A DNA stretch of 64,000 bases from Pseudomonas svalbardensis (GCF_030053115.1 NZ_CP125619.1:2233001-2297000); one strand, 5' to 3'; positions 8,210 through 16,494 are shown, counted from the stretch's first letter. A program made the numbers and translations. The notes: generated by a model not told the origin, from the sequence alone.

Positions 8210-9205
8210 TTAACGCCCCTCAAGCAACTCCGCCGCCTGATCCAGCAATACCAAAGGCTCTTTAGCCTTGTGAATATCCACCGACAACAACTGCCGAAAC
8301 TTGCGCGCCCCCGGAAACCCGGTGCCCAGCCCCAGCACATGCCGAGTGATGTGGTGCATCGAGCCGCCCGCATCAATATGCGCCGCTATATAAGGCCGCA
8401 ACTGCGCCAGCGCCTCGGCCCGGCTGATCACCGGCGCGGTGCTGCCGAACAGTTGCTGATCCACCTCAGCCATCACATAAGGATTGTGATAAGCCTCACG
8501 GCCCAGCATCACGCCGTCGAACGTCTGCAAATGTTCGTGACAGGCTTCCAGCGTCTTGATCCCGCCGTTGAGAATAATCTCCAGCTCCGGAAAATCCGTC
8601 TTCAACCGCGCCGCCACGTCATAACGCAGGGGCGGAATGTCGCGGTTCTCCTTCGGCGACAACCCCTCCAGAATCGCAATCCGCGCATGCACCGTAAAGC
8701 TCGTGCACCCGGCATCCCGAACCGTGCCGACGAAATCACACAACTCATCGTAACTGTCCCGCCCATTAATCCCGATGCGATGCTTCACCGTCACCGGAAT
8801 CGACACCGCATCGCGCATCGCCTTCACACAATCCGCCACCAACTGCGGATGCCCCATCAGGCAGGCACCGATCATATTGTTCTGCACCCGATCACTCGGG
8901 CAGCCAACATTCAGATTCACCTCGTCGTAACCATGCTCCTGCGCCATGCGCGCGCACATCGCCAGGTCCAGCGGCACACTGCCGCCGAGTTGCAGCGCGA
9001 GCGGGTGTTCGGCTTCGTTGTGACGCAGGAAACGGTCGTGATCGCCGTTGAGCAGCGCCCCGGTGGTGACCATTTCGGTGTAGAGGAGGGCGTGCTTGGA
9101 GAGTAGGCGCAGGAAAAAACGGCAATGGCGATCGGTCCAATCCATCATCGGGGCGACGGAGAAACGGCGGGAGAGCGAGGCGGGTGTGGCGGTGATTGGG
9201 GGCAT
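8210..9205 (-). CDS. dusA: tRNA-dihydrouridine(20/20a) synthase DusA
   Basis: An FMN enzyme that reduces U20/U20a in tRNA. The 331-residue protein opens with the flavin-binding FSVAPMMDWTDRHCRFF segment, has catalytic Cys102 in LNVGCPSDRVQNN, and keeps HARIAILEGLSPKENR, NGGIKT and GVMLGREAYHNPY. These are specific for DusA among Dus enzymes. It is transcribed toward tal; no terminator is visible between them, so they may be co-transcribed. Confidence 0.95.
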   Translation of the reverse strand: MPPITATPASLSRRFSVAPMMDWTDRHCRFFLRLLSKHALLYTEMVTTGALLNGDHDRFLRHNEAEHPLALQLGGSVPLDLAMCARMAQEHGYDEVNLNVGCPSDRVQNNMIGACLMGHPQLVADCVKAMRDAVSIPVTVKHRIGINGRDSYDELCDFVGTVRDAGCTSFTVHARIAILEGLSPKENRDIPPLRYDVAARLKTDFPELEIILNGGIKTLEACHEHLQTFDGVMLGREAYHNPYVMAEVDQQLFGSTAPVISRAEALAQLRPYIAAHIDAGGSMHHITRHVLGLGTGFPGARKFRQLLSVDIHKAKEPLVLLDQAAELLEGR

Positions 9206-9258
9206 TGGCGGTTCTGAGATGGGTGAGGCTGGGAGGTGGGGAGTTTATCAGGATTGGG

Positions 9259-9415
9259 GTTGTGGGGCTTAGGCGAGTCTTGCTGCCGTTGTCAGGGCAT
9301 CTGAACAACGGCATAAGAGGGAATCGACTGGATCGCTACGAGTAAATAAATCTGTCCTGGTTTTTTGGGAGAGCGGGGCGGGTGTGGGGGCTTAGACGAG
9401 TCTTGCAGCGGTTCT
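9259..9415. repeat. Imperfect direct repeat in the dusA / DUF3077-like gap
   Basis: The 290-base gap between dusA and the next gene (9206-9495) has no convincing coding sequence. It contains two related stretches of about 34 bases, at 9259-9292 and 9381-9415, both with GTGGGGCTTAGGCGAGTCTTG-like text (split differences at six or so positions). They may be remnants of a decayed duplication. Confidence 0.4.
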
Positions 9416-9460
9416 TCACGGCGGCGTGTGGAGGAAGTCGAGGAACGAGATAGATGGGTC

Positions 9461-9489
9461 AACGAGGCGTCCGAGGAGGGCGCCTCGTT
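9461..9489 (-). terminator. Possible terminator of the DUF3077-like gene
   Basis: A perfect 9-bp stem AACGAGGCG/CGCCTCGTT lies just after the gene's stop on the minus strand. The T-run after it is poor, so termination may be weak. Confidence 0.45.
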
Positions 9490-9495
9490 ATGACG

Positions 9496-9765
9496 TCAGG
9501 ACGATTCAGCATCCATACGTCGCGCAACGACATCTAGAACATCGCAGCCATCGCGCAAGGGTATGCAGCAAAGCATTGCAAAGTCGCTGAGTATCACCGA
9601 ATCCGTGGTGATGTCGCCGCGCATTGCGAGGTTCTCCAGAATCTGCGTTACCGCACCAATTCGGTAGCGTGCGGTGCTTAGCAGTGAGTGCAGCGGTTGG
9701 GTGGTGTTTACATACAGCGAGGGAAGGTCGTCGGCGTTGCTGGTTAAAGCCATAAATTCTTTCAT
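9496..9765 (-). CDS. DUF3077-like small protein
   Basis: I place the start at 9765 (MKEFMALTSNADDLPSLYVN), 89 residues, because GGAG sits seven bases before it; the ATG four codons upstream would contain that ribosome site. The body (LYVNTTQPLHSLLSTARYRI, then ILENLAMRG) resembles the DUF3077 pattern in which an aromatic-Val-Asn segment is followed by two helices, a family common in Pseudomonas with no known function. There is no signal peptide. It is preceded by a long structured leader (9766-10001), so expression is probably controlled after transcription start. Confidence 0.6.
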   Translation of the reverse strand: MKEFMALTSNADDLPSLYVNTTQPLHSLLSTARYRIGAVTQILENLAMRGDITTDSVILSDFAMLCCIPLRDGCDVLDVVARRMDAESS

Positions 9766-10001
9766 GTGACGCTCCATTAATTCGAGAAGAACTACTACTC
9801 AATCGTCGCCAAACGAATGGGTGGTAGCCGTACGCGGGTTGGCGAACCGGGCAATGGAGAAACCGGCAGACCCTAAGGTCTCCCGCGCACAGCCACCATA
9901 AAACAGGCAGCTAAGTGCGTTCCGAAACGCTCCGAAAATGCTCGAAGGTTTCAGTTCAATTGCCATCGAGTCGCCAAACCCGACACGCCATTTTGGCGTT
10001 G
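9766..10001 (-). promoter_or_regulatory. Structured 5' leader of the DUF3077-like gene, candidate cis-RNA
   Basis: The 236 bases before the gene fold, on the transcribed strand, into a series of clean hairpins: ACGCCA-AAA-TGGCGT (9985-9999), GCGTT-TCGG-AACGC with a UNCG-type loop (9917-9930) and AGACC-TTAG-GGTCT (9868-9881). A purine/pyrimidine-balanced stretch with CCGGTT and GGCGA repeats follows. An open frame runs through part of it but has atypical codon use. Similar blocks in front of DUF3077-type genes are something I recall from other pseudomonads without a name. Confidence 0.5.
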
Positions 10002-10006
10002 GGTGG

Positions 10007-10036
10007 ACTATAGGCCTCGTGACAAAAGCGCAGCAA
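10007..10036 (-). promoter_or_regulatory. Sigma70-like promoter for the leader/DUF3077-like gene
   Basis: On the minus strand TTGCTG (10036-10031) and TATAGT (10012-10007) are separated by 18 bases. Transcription would begin at about 10000, at the foot of the first hairpin of the leader. Confidence 0.5.
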
Positions 10037-10239
10037 TGGACAAGTGTACGGACAATTCCCAGAGTCGTGTAGGACGTTACTCTTTTAACAGTTTGTCTGG
10101 GGAGCCCCCTTTTTTGCCTCAAGCAATCAGTACCTGAACCAACGCTGTCGCCCAGCAAAGTTTCATAATTCCTGTTGGTCTTGCGGCATAGGATGACGAC
10201 CTAAGGTCACCGCGCTTCGAACCCACAGGGAACTGAAAA

Positions 10240-10458
10240 ATGATCTCGAATCTCTTAAAAGTCGTACTGATCGGTGGTGCGTTGCTGTTGAGCGCCTGTT
10301 CGGGTGCAAGCACCCATAGCGAATATTCGGAAGCCACCCTGCCGTCTGCCGGTTTTGGTCCGGGGCCTACCAACAACCCCAATAAGATGAATTTCCATGG
10401 CAGTGCGCTCGGCAACAGCTTCGGCGAGTACAGTTCGGGGTTGTTGCACGACGATTAA
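10240..10458 (+). CDS. Small lipoprotein of unknown function
   Basis: A 72-residue product with a lipoprotein signal peptide: MISNLLKVVLIGGALLLSAC, lipobox LSAC with Cys20. The mature part is about 52 residues, rich in Ser, Gly and Asn (GPGPTNNPNKMNFHGSALGN), with no recognisable domain. Residue +2 after the Cys is Ser, so outer-membrane sorting is expected. An AGGGA ribosome site precedes the ATG and a terminator follows the stop directly. The 200 bases upstream, between it and the divergent leader promoter, show no other gene. Confidence 0.7.
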   Translation: MISNLLKVVLIGGALLLSACSGASTHSEYSEATLPSAGFGPGPTNNPNKMNFHGSALGNSFGEYSSGLLHDD

Positions 10459-10482
10459 CGGCGGAAGTGTTTCCGCCGTTTT
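10457..10482 (+). terminator. Terminator of the small lipoprotein gene
   Basis: The stem AACGGCGGAA/TTCCGCCGTT overlaps the stop codon and ends in TTTT. Confidence 0.8.
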
Positions 10483-10577
10483 GCGTTATGCCTGATGTGT
10501 CGTGTGCTTTGGGTTGGCGACTGCTGCGCAGTCGGACGCAGGCTTCGCCAACTGCTACATGGATGGTGTACGTGCGG

Positions 10578-11363
10578 TTATTTGGGCTCGGGTGTCGCTA
10601 TCCATTGGCCCAGAACTTTTTGGTAGTTGCCCGTGACTTTGGCCAAGTGCAACCACTGATCGACGTACAACTTCCAAGTCATGTCATCACGCGGCAGCAA
10701 GTAAGCCTTTTCGCCGTACTGCATGAATTGCTTCGGGTTCACCGCGCACAGACCGGGTTTGAGTTTCTGCTGATACAGCGCTTCCGAAGCATCGGTGATC
10801 ATCACGTCAGCCTTCTTGTCCAGCAGCTCCTGGAAGATGGTCACGTTGTCGTGAAGGCGCAATTGCGCGTTGGGTAGAAAGGCGTGAACAAAGGCTTCGT
10901 TGGTGCCGCCGGCCGGTTCGACCAAACGAACCGAAGGCTGGTTGATTTGCTCAACGGTCTGGTACAGCGCCTGATCTTCGCAGCGCACCAGCGGGATTTT
11001 GCCGTCGACGTCCAGCGTGGTGCTGAAGAAGGCCTTTTTCTGGCGCTCCAGCGTGACGGAGATGCCGCCGACGCCGATGTCGCATTTGCCCGCGAGCATG
11101 TCGGGCATCAGGGTTTTCCATGTGGTCTGCACCCACTCGACCTTGACGCCCAGGCTGTCGGCCAGCGAGCGGGCCATGGCGATGTCGATGCCCGAGTATT
11201 CGCCGTCCTCGGCTTTGACGGTATAGGGTTTGTAGTCGCCTGTTGTGCACACGCGCAGTTGGCCCTGTTGGATGACGCTGTCCAAATGCGATTGCTCGGC
11301 TTGAGCGCCAAACGATAGAGCGAGCAGGCCACCGAGCATCATTGTGCTTTTTAGGTTGTTCAT
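10578..11363 (-). CDS. Periplasmic cyclohexadienyl dehydratase (PheC)-like protein
   Basis: A 261-residue type-II periplasmic-binding fold with a signal peptide at about 1-22. The sequence tracks PheC of P. aeruginosa closely as I remember it: LRVCTTGDYKPYT, GISVTLERQKKAFFST, PAGGTNEAF, DNVTIFQELLDKKADVMITD and GEKAYLLPRDD. PheC converts prephenate or arogenate to phenylpyruvate or phenylalanine in the periplasm. No ABC permease or ATPase genes flank it, which favours an enzyme over a transporter subunit. An amino-acid-binding protein remains possible. The gene heads a leftward unit after the small genes at 11403-12086. Confidence 0.7.
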   Translation of the reverse strand: MNNLKSTMMLGGLLALSFGAQAEQSHLDSVIQQGQLRVCTTGDYKPYTVKAEDGEYSGIDIAMARSLADSLGVKVEWVQTTWKTLMPDMLAGKCDIGVGGISVTLERQKKAFFSTTLDVDGKIPLVRCEDQALYQTVEQINQPSVRLVEPAGGTNEAFVHAFLPNAQLRLHDNVTIFQELLDKKADVMITDASEALYQQKLKPGLCAVNPKQFMQYGEKAYLLPRDDMTWKLYVDQWLHLAKVTGNYQKVLGQWIATPEPK

Positions 11364-11402
11364 TGTTATCCGGCTTCCATGATGGAGTGGGGGGTGAGGG
11401 AC

Positions 11403-11690
11403 TTACTTTTTACTGCACCGCTCAACATCATCCTGGGTTTTCAAATCGGTTTCGATTCCCAACCGGTATTTGCAGTAGTCGATAATCCACGCGCGTTGCT
11501 CTTCCGTCAGGCGTTCCACTTTTCGAGTGTCGCCGTCATTGGCGTGGATGTTGTAGAACTTGATTTGCAGGGTTGGGTGTTTCTTGATGAAGGGGATTGT
11601 TTCGACGTCGGCGTCTTCAAGGGCGTTGTAGTAACCGAGACTCAGCATGCCCAACAAGATCAGCGCGATAACAGCGATCAGTTTTTTCAT
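11403..11690 (-). CDS. Small membrane-anchored or secreted protein, unknown
   Basis: A 95-residue product with one hydrophobic N-terminal segment (residues 3-21, KLIAVIALILLGMLSLGYY), which is either a signal anchor or an uncleaved signal. The remainder is hydrophilic and has two Cys near the end (IDYCKYRLG and VERCSKK) that could form a disulfide in the periplasm. I do not recognise the family. It lies between the PheC-like gene and the DUF7079-like gene on the same strand with gaps of 39 and 51 bases. Confidence 0.55.
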   Translation of the reverse strand: MKKLIAVIALILLGMLSLGYYNALEDADVETIPFIKKHPTLQIKFYNIHANDGDTRKVERLTEEQRAWIIDYCKYRLGIETDLKTQDDVERCSKK

Positions 11691-11741
11691 CCTTGAGACT
11701 CAGTGGGGGAATGGGTGGGGGCGATGGATAACACCAGAAGC

Positions 11742-12086
11742 TTATAAATACTCCCGAATTTCCTTCCAGACATATCCGTAGCTGTAGCGCAGCCAAGCGA
11801 TTTTCACTTTCGCGAAGGTGCGACGAACCGGACTCGACGCTCGTGCGTTCAATGTTTTTTCGATTTCACTCAGTAGCCAGTCATCCTTGAAACCCGTCCA
11901 GATGGGTGGGACGGCCACTTCCAGGTTCCAGAAACAGACCGGTGCGACTTCTGCGTAAAGGATGTCTTTCACGGCTTCTAAGTCGTATGGCCGAATTTGC
12001 TCGGCGATGTAGGCGTAGTCGACCGGATTGTCTACAAACGCCTCAGCCAGTGCTATGCGTACACTTGCTTTCTGTTCCGGGGTCAA
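11742..12086 (-). CDS. DUF7079-like hypothetical protein
   Basis: A 114-residue soluble protein. The pattern RIALAEAFVDNPVDYAYIAE, then EAVKDILYAEVAPVCFWNLE and WTGFKDDWLLSEI, resembles DUF7079, in which an ALS-x-LFLD helix, an EV-x-PV segment and a Trp-rich C-terminal part recur. The role is unknown. Its start overlaps the stop of the upstream L,D-transpeptidase gene by four bases (ATGA), so the two are translationally coupled. Confidence 0.55.
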   Translation of the reverse strand: MTPEQKASVRIALAEAFVDNPVDYAYIAEQIRPYDLEAVKDILYAEVAPVCFWNLEVAVPPIWTGFKDDWLLSEIEKTLNARASSPVRRTFAKVKIAWLRYSYGYVWKEIREYL

Positions 12087-12787
12087 GAGCTTTTATTGGG
12101 CCTGGACGCATCAGCCACAGTGCCGCCACCGCAATTGATATACGAAGACGACTTCAACCAGCGTTGATCCGGATAATAAGAAAACAACAACTGCCCATCC
12201 TTCATCGAATCAATCAACTTATGCGCAATCGCCGGCCGCACAGCCGGACAGCCCAGGCTTCTACCAATCCGGCCATTGGTTCGGGCAAGAACCGGACTGA
12301 CATAGGGCGCCCCGTGAATAACGATCGCCCGTTCAAATGCGTTGTCGTTGAAACCCGGCTCCAGACCTTCCATGCGCAAGGAATAACCGTTCTGGCCGAC
12401 ATAGCTCGACTGGGTGCGGTACAAACCGAGGCTGGTGGCAAAGCTTTCATTCTGGTTGGAGAACTTGACCGCCATGTTCTCGCCGCTGTTGCGACCGTGG
12501 GCGACCAGTTCGTGGAACAGTAATTTACGTTTCTTCAGATCGAACACCCACAACCGTTGTTCGGTCGAAGGCAGTGAGTAGTCGATAACAGCAAGTCTTT
12601 GGACAGGTGCTTTACCTTGGGCCAAGCTGCACTGGGTAGCGCGTACGGCCAGTCCGATGACTTTGGCGTTGGCGCCCGGTGCTGCTTTGAGCAGCGCGGC
12701 TGCAAGCGAATCGGCGTAGGCTGCCGGTACCGAAACTGACGTCAGCAGCAGGGCCGTGAATAGGAAACCAAAGCGGTCTAGCGCCAT
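12083..12787 (-). CDS. Murein L,D-transpeptidase catalytic domain protein
   Basis: A 234-residue exported protein with a signal peptide (about 1-25, ending AYA). The YkuD-type catalytic core is of the compact kind: RLWVFDLKKRKLLFHELVAHG, AIVIHGAPYVSP and GRIGRSLGCPAVRP, giving the His and Cys of the active site. It would form or exchange 3-3 peptide crosslinks or attach proteins to peptidoglycan. It is divergent from the large L,D-transpeptidase gene at 12869, with an 81-base shared promoter region. Confidence 0.8.
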   Translation of the reverse strand: MALDRFGFLFTALLLTSVSVPAAYADSLAAALLKAAPGANAKVIGLAVRATQCSLAQGKAPVQRLAVIDYSLPSTEQRLWVFDLKKRKLLFHELVAHGRNSGENMAVKFSNQNESFATSLGLYRTQSSYVGQNGYSLRMEGLEPGFNDNAFERAIVIHGAPYVSPVLARTNGRIGRSLGCPAVRPAIAHKLIDSMKDGQLLFSYYPDQRWLKSSSYINCGGGTVADASRPNKSS

Positions 12788-12868
12788 TTGTAAGTCTCAC
12801 ATTAATGTTTCGAGTCTAGCAGTGTGCAGGATGCTAGCCGTTGAATCCGGGGCGATTAAGGATTATCC

Positions 12869-14626
12869 ATGGGGCAGTTAACAAGGTTATTCGTCATAAG
12901 CCGCATCTTTTTTATGGGCTTTCTGATCAGCGGCGCAGCGAATGCTGAAACTTCGCCGATTGAGGCGGCATCTCCAGTCATTAGCGGAACTGGCGCAGCG
13001 CCTGACGATTACGTCGCTCAAACGATTCAGGCGGCACTGGAGCCCTTGAGTTCATCGTTTCCACCCTTGCTCACTTCCCGTGGTCATCAACGGGTGGATC
13101 CGGGTCGCGTGGTCATGGATTTTTACATGCATCGGGGTTATCGATCGGCCTGGGCGAATGACAGCGATGTCATCCAGTTGTTGAAAAGCCTGAGCGAGAC
13201 CCAGGCCGATGGGTTGGACCCTGCGGACTTTCATATTGATGAGTTGACGAAGGCCAGAGCATCGATGCAGGCAGCAGAGCCGACGGTGGCGCAACGGGCG
13301 GCGTTCGATATCGCGGCCACCCGCACCTTTATCACGGCGCTGCTGCAGTTGCGGCGCGGCAAGGTTGACCCTTCACGTCTGGACATCCATTGGAATTTCG
13401 ACCCTGTCGGTGCCGATCCTCGTGGAGACATGAATAACTTGTTCGTTGCGCTCGATGCTCATGACGTGGCGCGCGCTTTCGCCGAAGCGCCACCACAAGA
13501 GGCGGTTTACCGCAGCCTGCGCGTGGGCCTGGCGCAACTGCGCAAGGTTCGGGACGCTGGCGGCTGGCCGAAGATAGCCGAAGGCCAAGCGCTCAAGCCA
13601 GGCATGGATGACGCCTCTGTCGCGCAGTTGCGAGCACGGTTAGTGGTGGGGGGGTATCTGGCCCCATCAAAGAAGCAACGCACTGATTACGACGACAACG
13701 TCACCGCGGCGGTGAAAAAGTATCAGACCGAGCAATACCTGGGGGCGGATGGCGTGGCGGGGGCCGCGACACTGGCTGCGTTGAATGTGCCCGTAGAGGC
13801 GCGGATAGACCAGGTTCGGGTGAACATGGAGCGCGCGCGTTGGTTGCTGTACAAACTTCAGGGCACTTTTGTCATCGTTGATATTGCGGGTTACAAGGTG
13901 GCGCTTTATCGCGACGGTAAGGCGATATGGCGTTCCCGGGTTCAGGTCGGTAAGCCGTTCCGCAGTACGCCGGTGTTTCAATCCGAGATTACTTACGTGA
14001 CGTTCAACCCCACCTGGACCGTGCCACCGACGATCCTCGTCAAAGACATGTTGCCGAAGATTCAACGAGATCCTGGCTACCTTGCCGCCAACCGTATAAG
14101 AGCGCTTGATCGAGAGGGGAATGTGCTCGATCCGTCGACCGTCGACTGGGATAACGCGCGCGGTATCACGCTGCGACAGGATGCCGGGCCGGATAATTCG
14201 CTGGGGCAGGTGGTCATTCGGTTTCCCAATGACTATTCGATTTACCTCCACGACACGCCGCATCGCGAGTTGTTTGCGCAATCACGCCGTGCCACCAGTT
14301 CAGGCTGCATACGAGTGGAGAAGCCACTGCAGTTAGTAGAGCTACTGTTCAACGACCCGGTTCGTTGGAGCAGTGCCGGGATACAGGCCCAGTTGGCGAA
14401 CGGCAAGACCGAAAACATCAGACTTCCCGTCAAGGTGCCGGTGCTGTTGGCTTACTGGACGGTGGACCTGAGCAATGATGGTCGAGTGATGTTTAAACCC
14501 GATGTCTACGGGTACGATTCCGCAGTACTTCGGGGGTTGAATCTGCCTTCGGAACTGCCCGTTCAGGATGTGCGACGAGCAGGAACTTCCGCTGTGGCGG
14601 CGGGGCAAAACCGGCAATGGCCGTGA
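12869..14626 (+). CDS. L,D-transpeptidase of the LdtD/YcbB type
   Basis: A 585-residue exported enzyme that makes 3-3 crosslinks in peptidoglycan. A signal peptide (about 1-27) precedes a scaffold domain at about 50-230, a peptidoglycan-binding repeat at about 245-310 (SVAQLRARLVVGGYL, AVKKYQTEQYLGADGVAG) and the YkuD catalytic domain at about 320-500. Catalytic His461 lies in YLHDTPHRELF and Cys480 in SGCIRVEKP. Length and order match YcbB. It probably cooperates with the small transpeptidase encoded divergently. Confidence 0.85.
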   Translation: MGQLTRLFVISRIFFMGFLISGAANAETSPIEAASPVISGTGAAPDDYVAQTIQAALEPLSSSFPPLLTSRGHQRVDPGRVVMDFYMHRGYRSAWANDSDVIQLLKSLSETQADGLDPADFHIDELTKARASMQAAEPTVAQRAAFDIAATRTFITALLQLRRGKVDPSRLDIHWNFDPVGADPRGDMNNLFVALDAHDVARAFAEAPPQEAVYRSLRVGLAQLRKVRDAGGWPKIAEGQALKPGMDDASVAQLRARLVVGGYLAPSKKQRTDYDDNVTAAVKKYQTEQYLGADGVAGAATLAALNVPVEARIDQVRVNMERARWLLYKLQGTFVIVDIAGYKVALYRDGKAIWRSRVQVGKPFRSTPVFQSEITYVTFNPTWTVPPTILVKDMLPKIQRDPGYLAANRIRALDREGNVLDPSTVDWDNARGITLRQDAGPDNSLGQVVIRFPNDYSIYLHDTPHRELFAQSRRATSSGCIRVEKPLQLVELLFNDPVRWSSAGIQAQLANGKTENIRLPVKVPVLLAYWTVDLSNDGRVMFKPDVYGYDSAVLRGLNLPSELPVQDVRRAGTSAVAAGQNRQWP

Positions 14627-14799
14627 AGGAAGCGGGACTTGCGGGTTATTGATGCACCTTCGATGCAAGCGCTCTTCGTCAACCTTTGCGCTCCGTCGCA
14701 GATTCCGAGGGTGGTGAAGCCAAGTTGTTGGCTCACCCGTTGAAAACTATCACAATGCAAAATAGCCACCGCTCAATATCAAGGGATAGGAAATTGAAG

Positions 14800-15591
14800 A
14801 TGGATGTTGCGCAAAAAAACTCGTCACTCATCACCGGTATGCTTCATGCGCATGACCTCGATGAGTGCCGCAACATCCAAAAAGGTGCTGTGTTTATCAT
14901 TGCCTCGGGGGCGTCCGCTAAAGATTTTCCGCAGGAAAGGTTTGCAGACGTTCCGATGATCACGATGAATGGTGCCATCTCCATGTTCTCCAGGACAGGT
15001 ATCAAGCCGTTCTTTTATGCCTGTACGGATCAAGGCTTTTCCCAACAGCAACCCGAACTGTTTTCACAGGCCATGCGTATTAGTCAGCGGGTTGCACTGT
15101 GGCAAGAGCACATCTGGCATACGACGGTAGCGCCTGAGGGCGAACTGTATTTACTCGGCCGAGCACCCAAGCTCTCCTGGACGGACCTGGTTTTCAGGGC
15201 GGATAAAGAACTCGTCAGAAATCGCAAACTCGGAAATGGCCGCAATAGAACCCTTGGTTTCAGCAAGAATCTTAAACGCGGTTTTTTTGATGCCCGTACG
15301 GTGGCTTATCTGGCGTTACAGATTGCCTATCACGTGGGGTTTACCAAGGTGTTTTTGGTCGGCGTCGACTTGAATCAATCTATAAACCGTTTTTACGAAG
15401 GGGGTGATGCGTTCGCCTCACCCTGCATGCTCGATCAGCATTTTTATACGAGAATCCTGCCGTCGTTCGAGATCTTGTCGAAGTACGTCGTGGATGAAGA
15501 TTTTCAGGTCTACAACTTGTCCAGTTCCTCAAGGATTCCGGGTGAACTCATTCCCCGGGTGACGCTGGATGAGATCGACAAATTGATCTAA
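14800..15591 (+). CDS. Glycosyltransferase-like Rossmann protein (LPS core / MptE-like)
   Basis: I use the ATG at 14800 (MDVAQKNSSLITGMLHAHDL), 263 residues; the frame is open 38 codons further but lacks a ribosome site and coding character. The N-terminal FIIASGASAKDFP motif is a nucleotide-binding loop like those of MptE-like DUF115 proteins and GT42 sialyltransferases. FDARTVAYLALQIAYHVGF followed by KVFLVGVDLN matches their second conserved block. Proteins of this type in Pseudomonas are often called LPS core biosynthesis proteins. The base composition is visibly more A+T-rich than the neighbours, suggesting acquisition. The substrate is not predictable. Confidence 0.5.
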   Translation: MDVAQKNSSLITGMLHAHDLDECRNIQKGAVFIIASGASAKDFPQERFADVPMITMNGAISMFSRTGIKPFFYACTDQGFSQQQPELFSQAMRISQRVALWQEHIWHTTVAPEGELYLLGRAPKLSWTDLVFRADKELVRNRKLGNGRNRTLGFSKNLKRGFFDARTVAYLALQIAYHVGFTKVFLVGVDLNQSINRFYEGGDAFASPCMLDQHFYTRILPSFEILSKYVVDEDFQVYNLSSSSRIPGELIPRVTLDEIDKLI

Positions 15592-15613
15592 AGGTTGTTC
15601 GTGCCTTATTGAA

Positions 15614-15642
15614 ATGGGCGCCCTCGAGGCGCCCATTTTTTT
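15614..15642. terminator. Terminator between the glycosyltransferase-like gene and LysR gene
   Basis: A strong stem ATGGGCGCC-CTCGA-GGCGCCCAT is followed by seven T on the plus strand, ending the rightward gene. It may also serve the convergent LysR gene. Confidence 0.85.
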
Positions 15643-15651
15643 GCCTGGTGA

Positions 15652-16494
15652 TTATGTCTGGCCCAGTTCCTCGCGCAAAAACTCCACCAAAGCCCGCTGC
15701 AACCCGGTCAGCGCTCCCTCGCGGCTGATCAACGCCAACTCCGTCGGCGGCAGTTCGGGCAGGTCGGTGCACACGCTGTGCTCAGGCAATACCGCCGAAG
15801 CGGGCAGCACCGACACGCCCAGACCTGAAGCCACCGCGGCTTGAATGCCTGTCAGGCTATGACTGCCAAACGCAACCCGCCAGGGACGCTGAGCCACATC
15901 CAGCAGGCGGATGGCCCGTTGGCGGTAAATGCAGCCCTGCGGGAACAGCGCCAATGGCAATACCCCGTTGGCTGAATCCACGCCTGCACCTTTGACCCAC
16001 ACCAACACTTCCGGCCAGGCTGCCCAGCACGGCCCGCTGTCCGGTTCGCGCTTGATCAGCGCAATGTCTACGGTGCCCGCGCTCAGTTTCTGTTTGAGAT
16101 CGGTGCTCATGCCACTGATGGTTTCCAGGCGCGCTTCAGGTCTGGCCCGGTTGAAGCCGGCGAGAATGACCGCCAGGCGCCGAGCGTCGAAATCCTCCGG
16201 TACACCAATGCGCAAAATTTCCAGATCGAGGTCGCTGGCCAACGCTTCAACCGCTTCAGAGGACAACGCCAGCAAGCGCCGGGCATAGTGAATCAGCAGT
16301 TCGCCATGCTCAGTGACACTGACGTTCTGCCCGGTCCGATCACGCAGCAACAGCGAATGCCCGACCAGTTCTTCGAGTTTACGAATCTGTTGGCTCACCG
16401 TGGATTGGGTCCGATGCACACGCTCGGCGGCGCGGGTAAAGCTGCCTTCGTCGACCACGCAGACGAAGGTCTTGAGCAATTCGAGGTCGAGCAT
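15652..16494 (-). CDS. LysR-family transcriptional regulator
   Basis: A 280-residue regulator with an N-terminal winged helix-turn-helix (LLKTFVCVVDEGSFTRAAER, then STVSQQIRKLEELVG) and a C-terminal substrate-binding domain from about 90. It is divergent from the HAD/aldolase pair, with a 108-base A+T-rich spacer that should hold its operator, so it probably controls those genes. The inducer is unknown. Confidence 0.85.
   Translation of the reverse strand: MLDLELLKTFVCVVDEGSFTRAAERVHRTQSTVSQQIRKLEELVGHSLLLRDRTGQNVSVTEHGELLIHYARRLLALSSEAVEALASDLDLEILRIGVPEDFDARRLAVILAGFNRARPEARLETISGMSTDLKQKLSAGTVDIALIKREPDSGPCWAAWPEVLVWVKGAGVDSANGVLPLALFPQGCIYRQRAIRLLDVAQRPWRVAFGSHSLTGIQAAVASGLGVSVLPASAVLPEHSVCTDLPELPPTELALISREGALTGLQRALVEFLREELGQT

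Noticed and set aside
8270..9106. A 278-codon open frame opposite dusA
   Set aside because: It is fully nested in dusA, with poor codon usage and no start signal.
9799..10158. A 119-codon frame covering the DUF3077-like leader
   Set aside because: It has no ribosome site, starts upstream of the predicted promoter, and the text does not look like a protein; the hairpins explain the region better.
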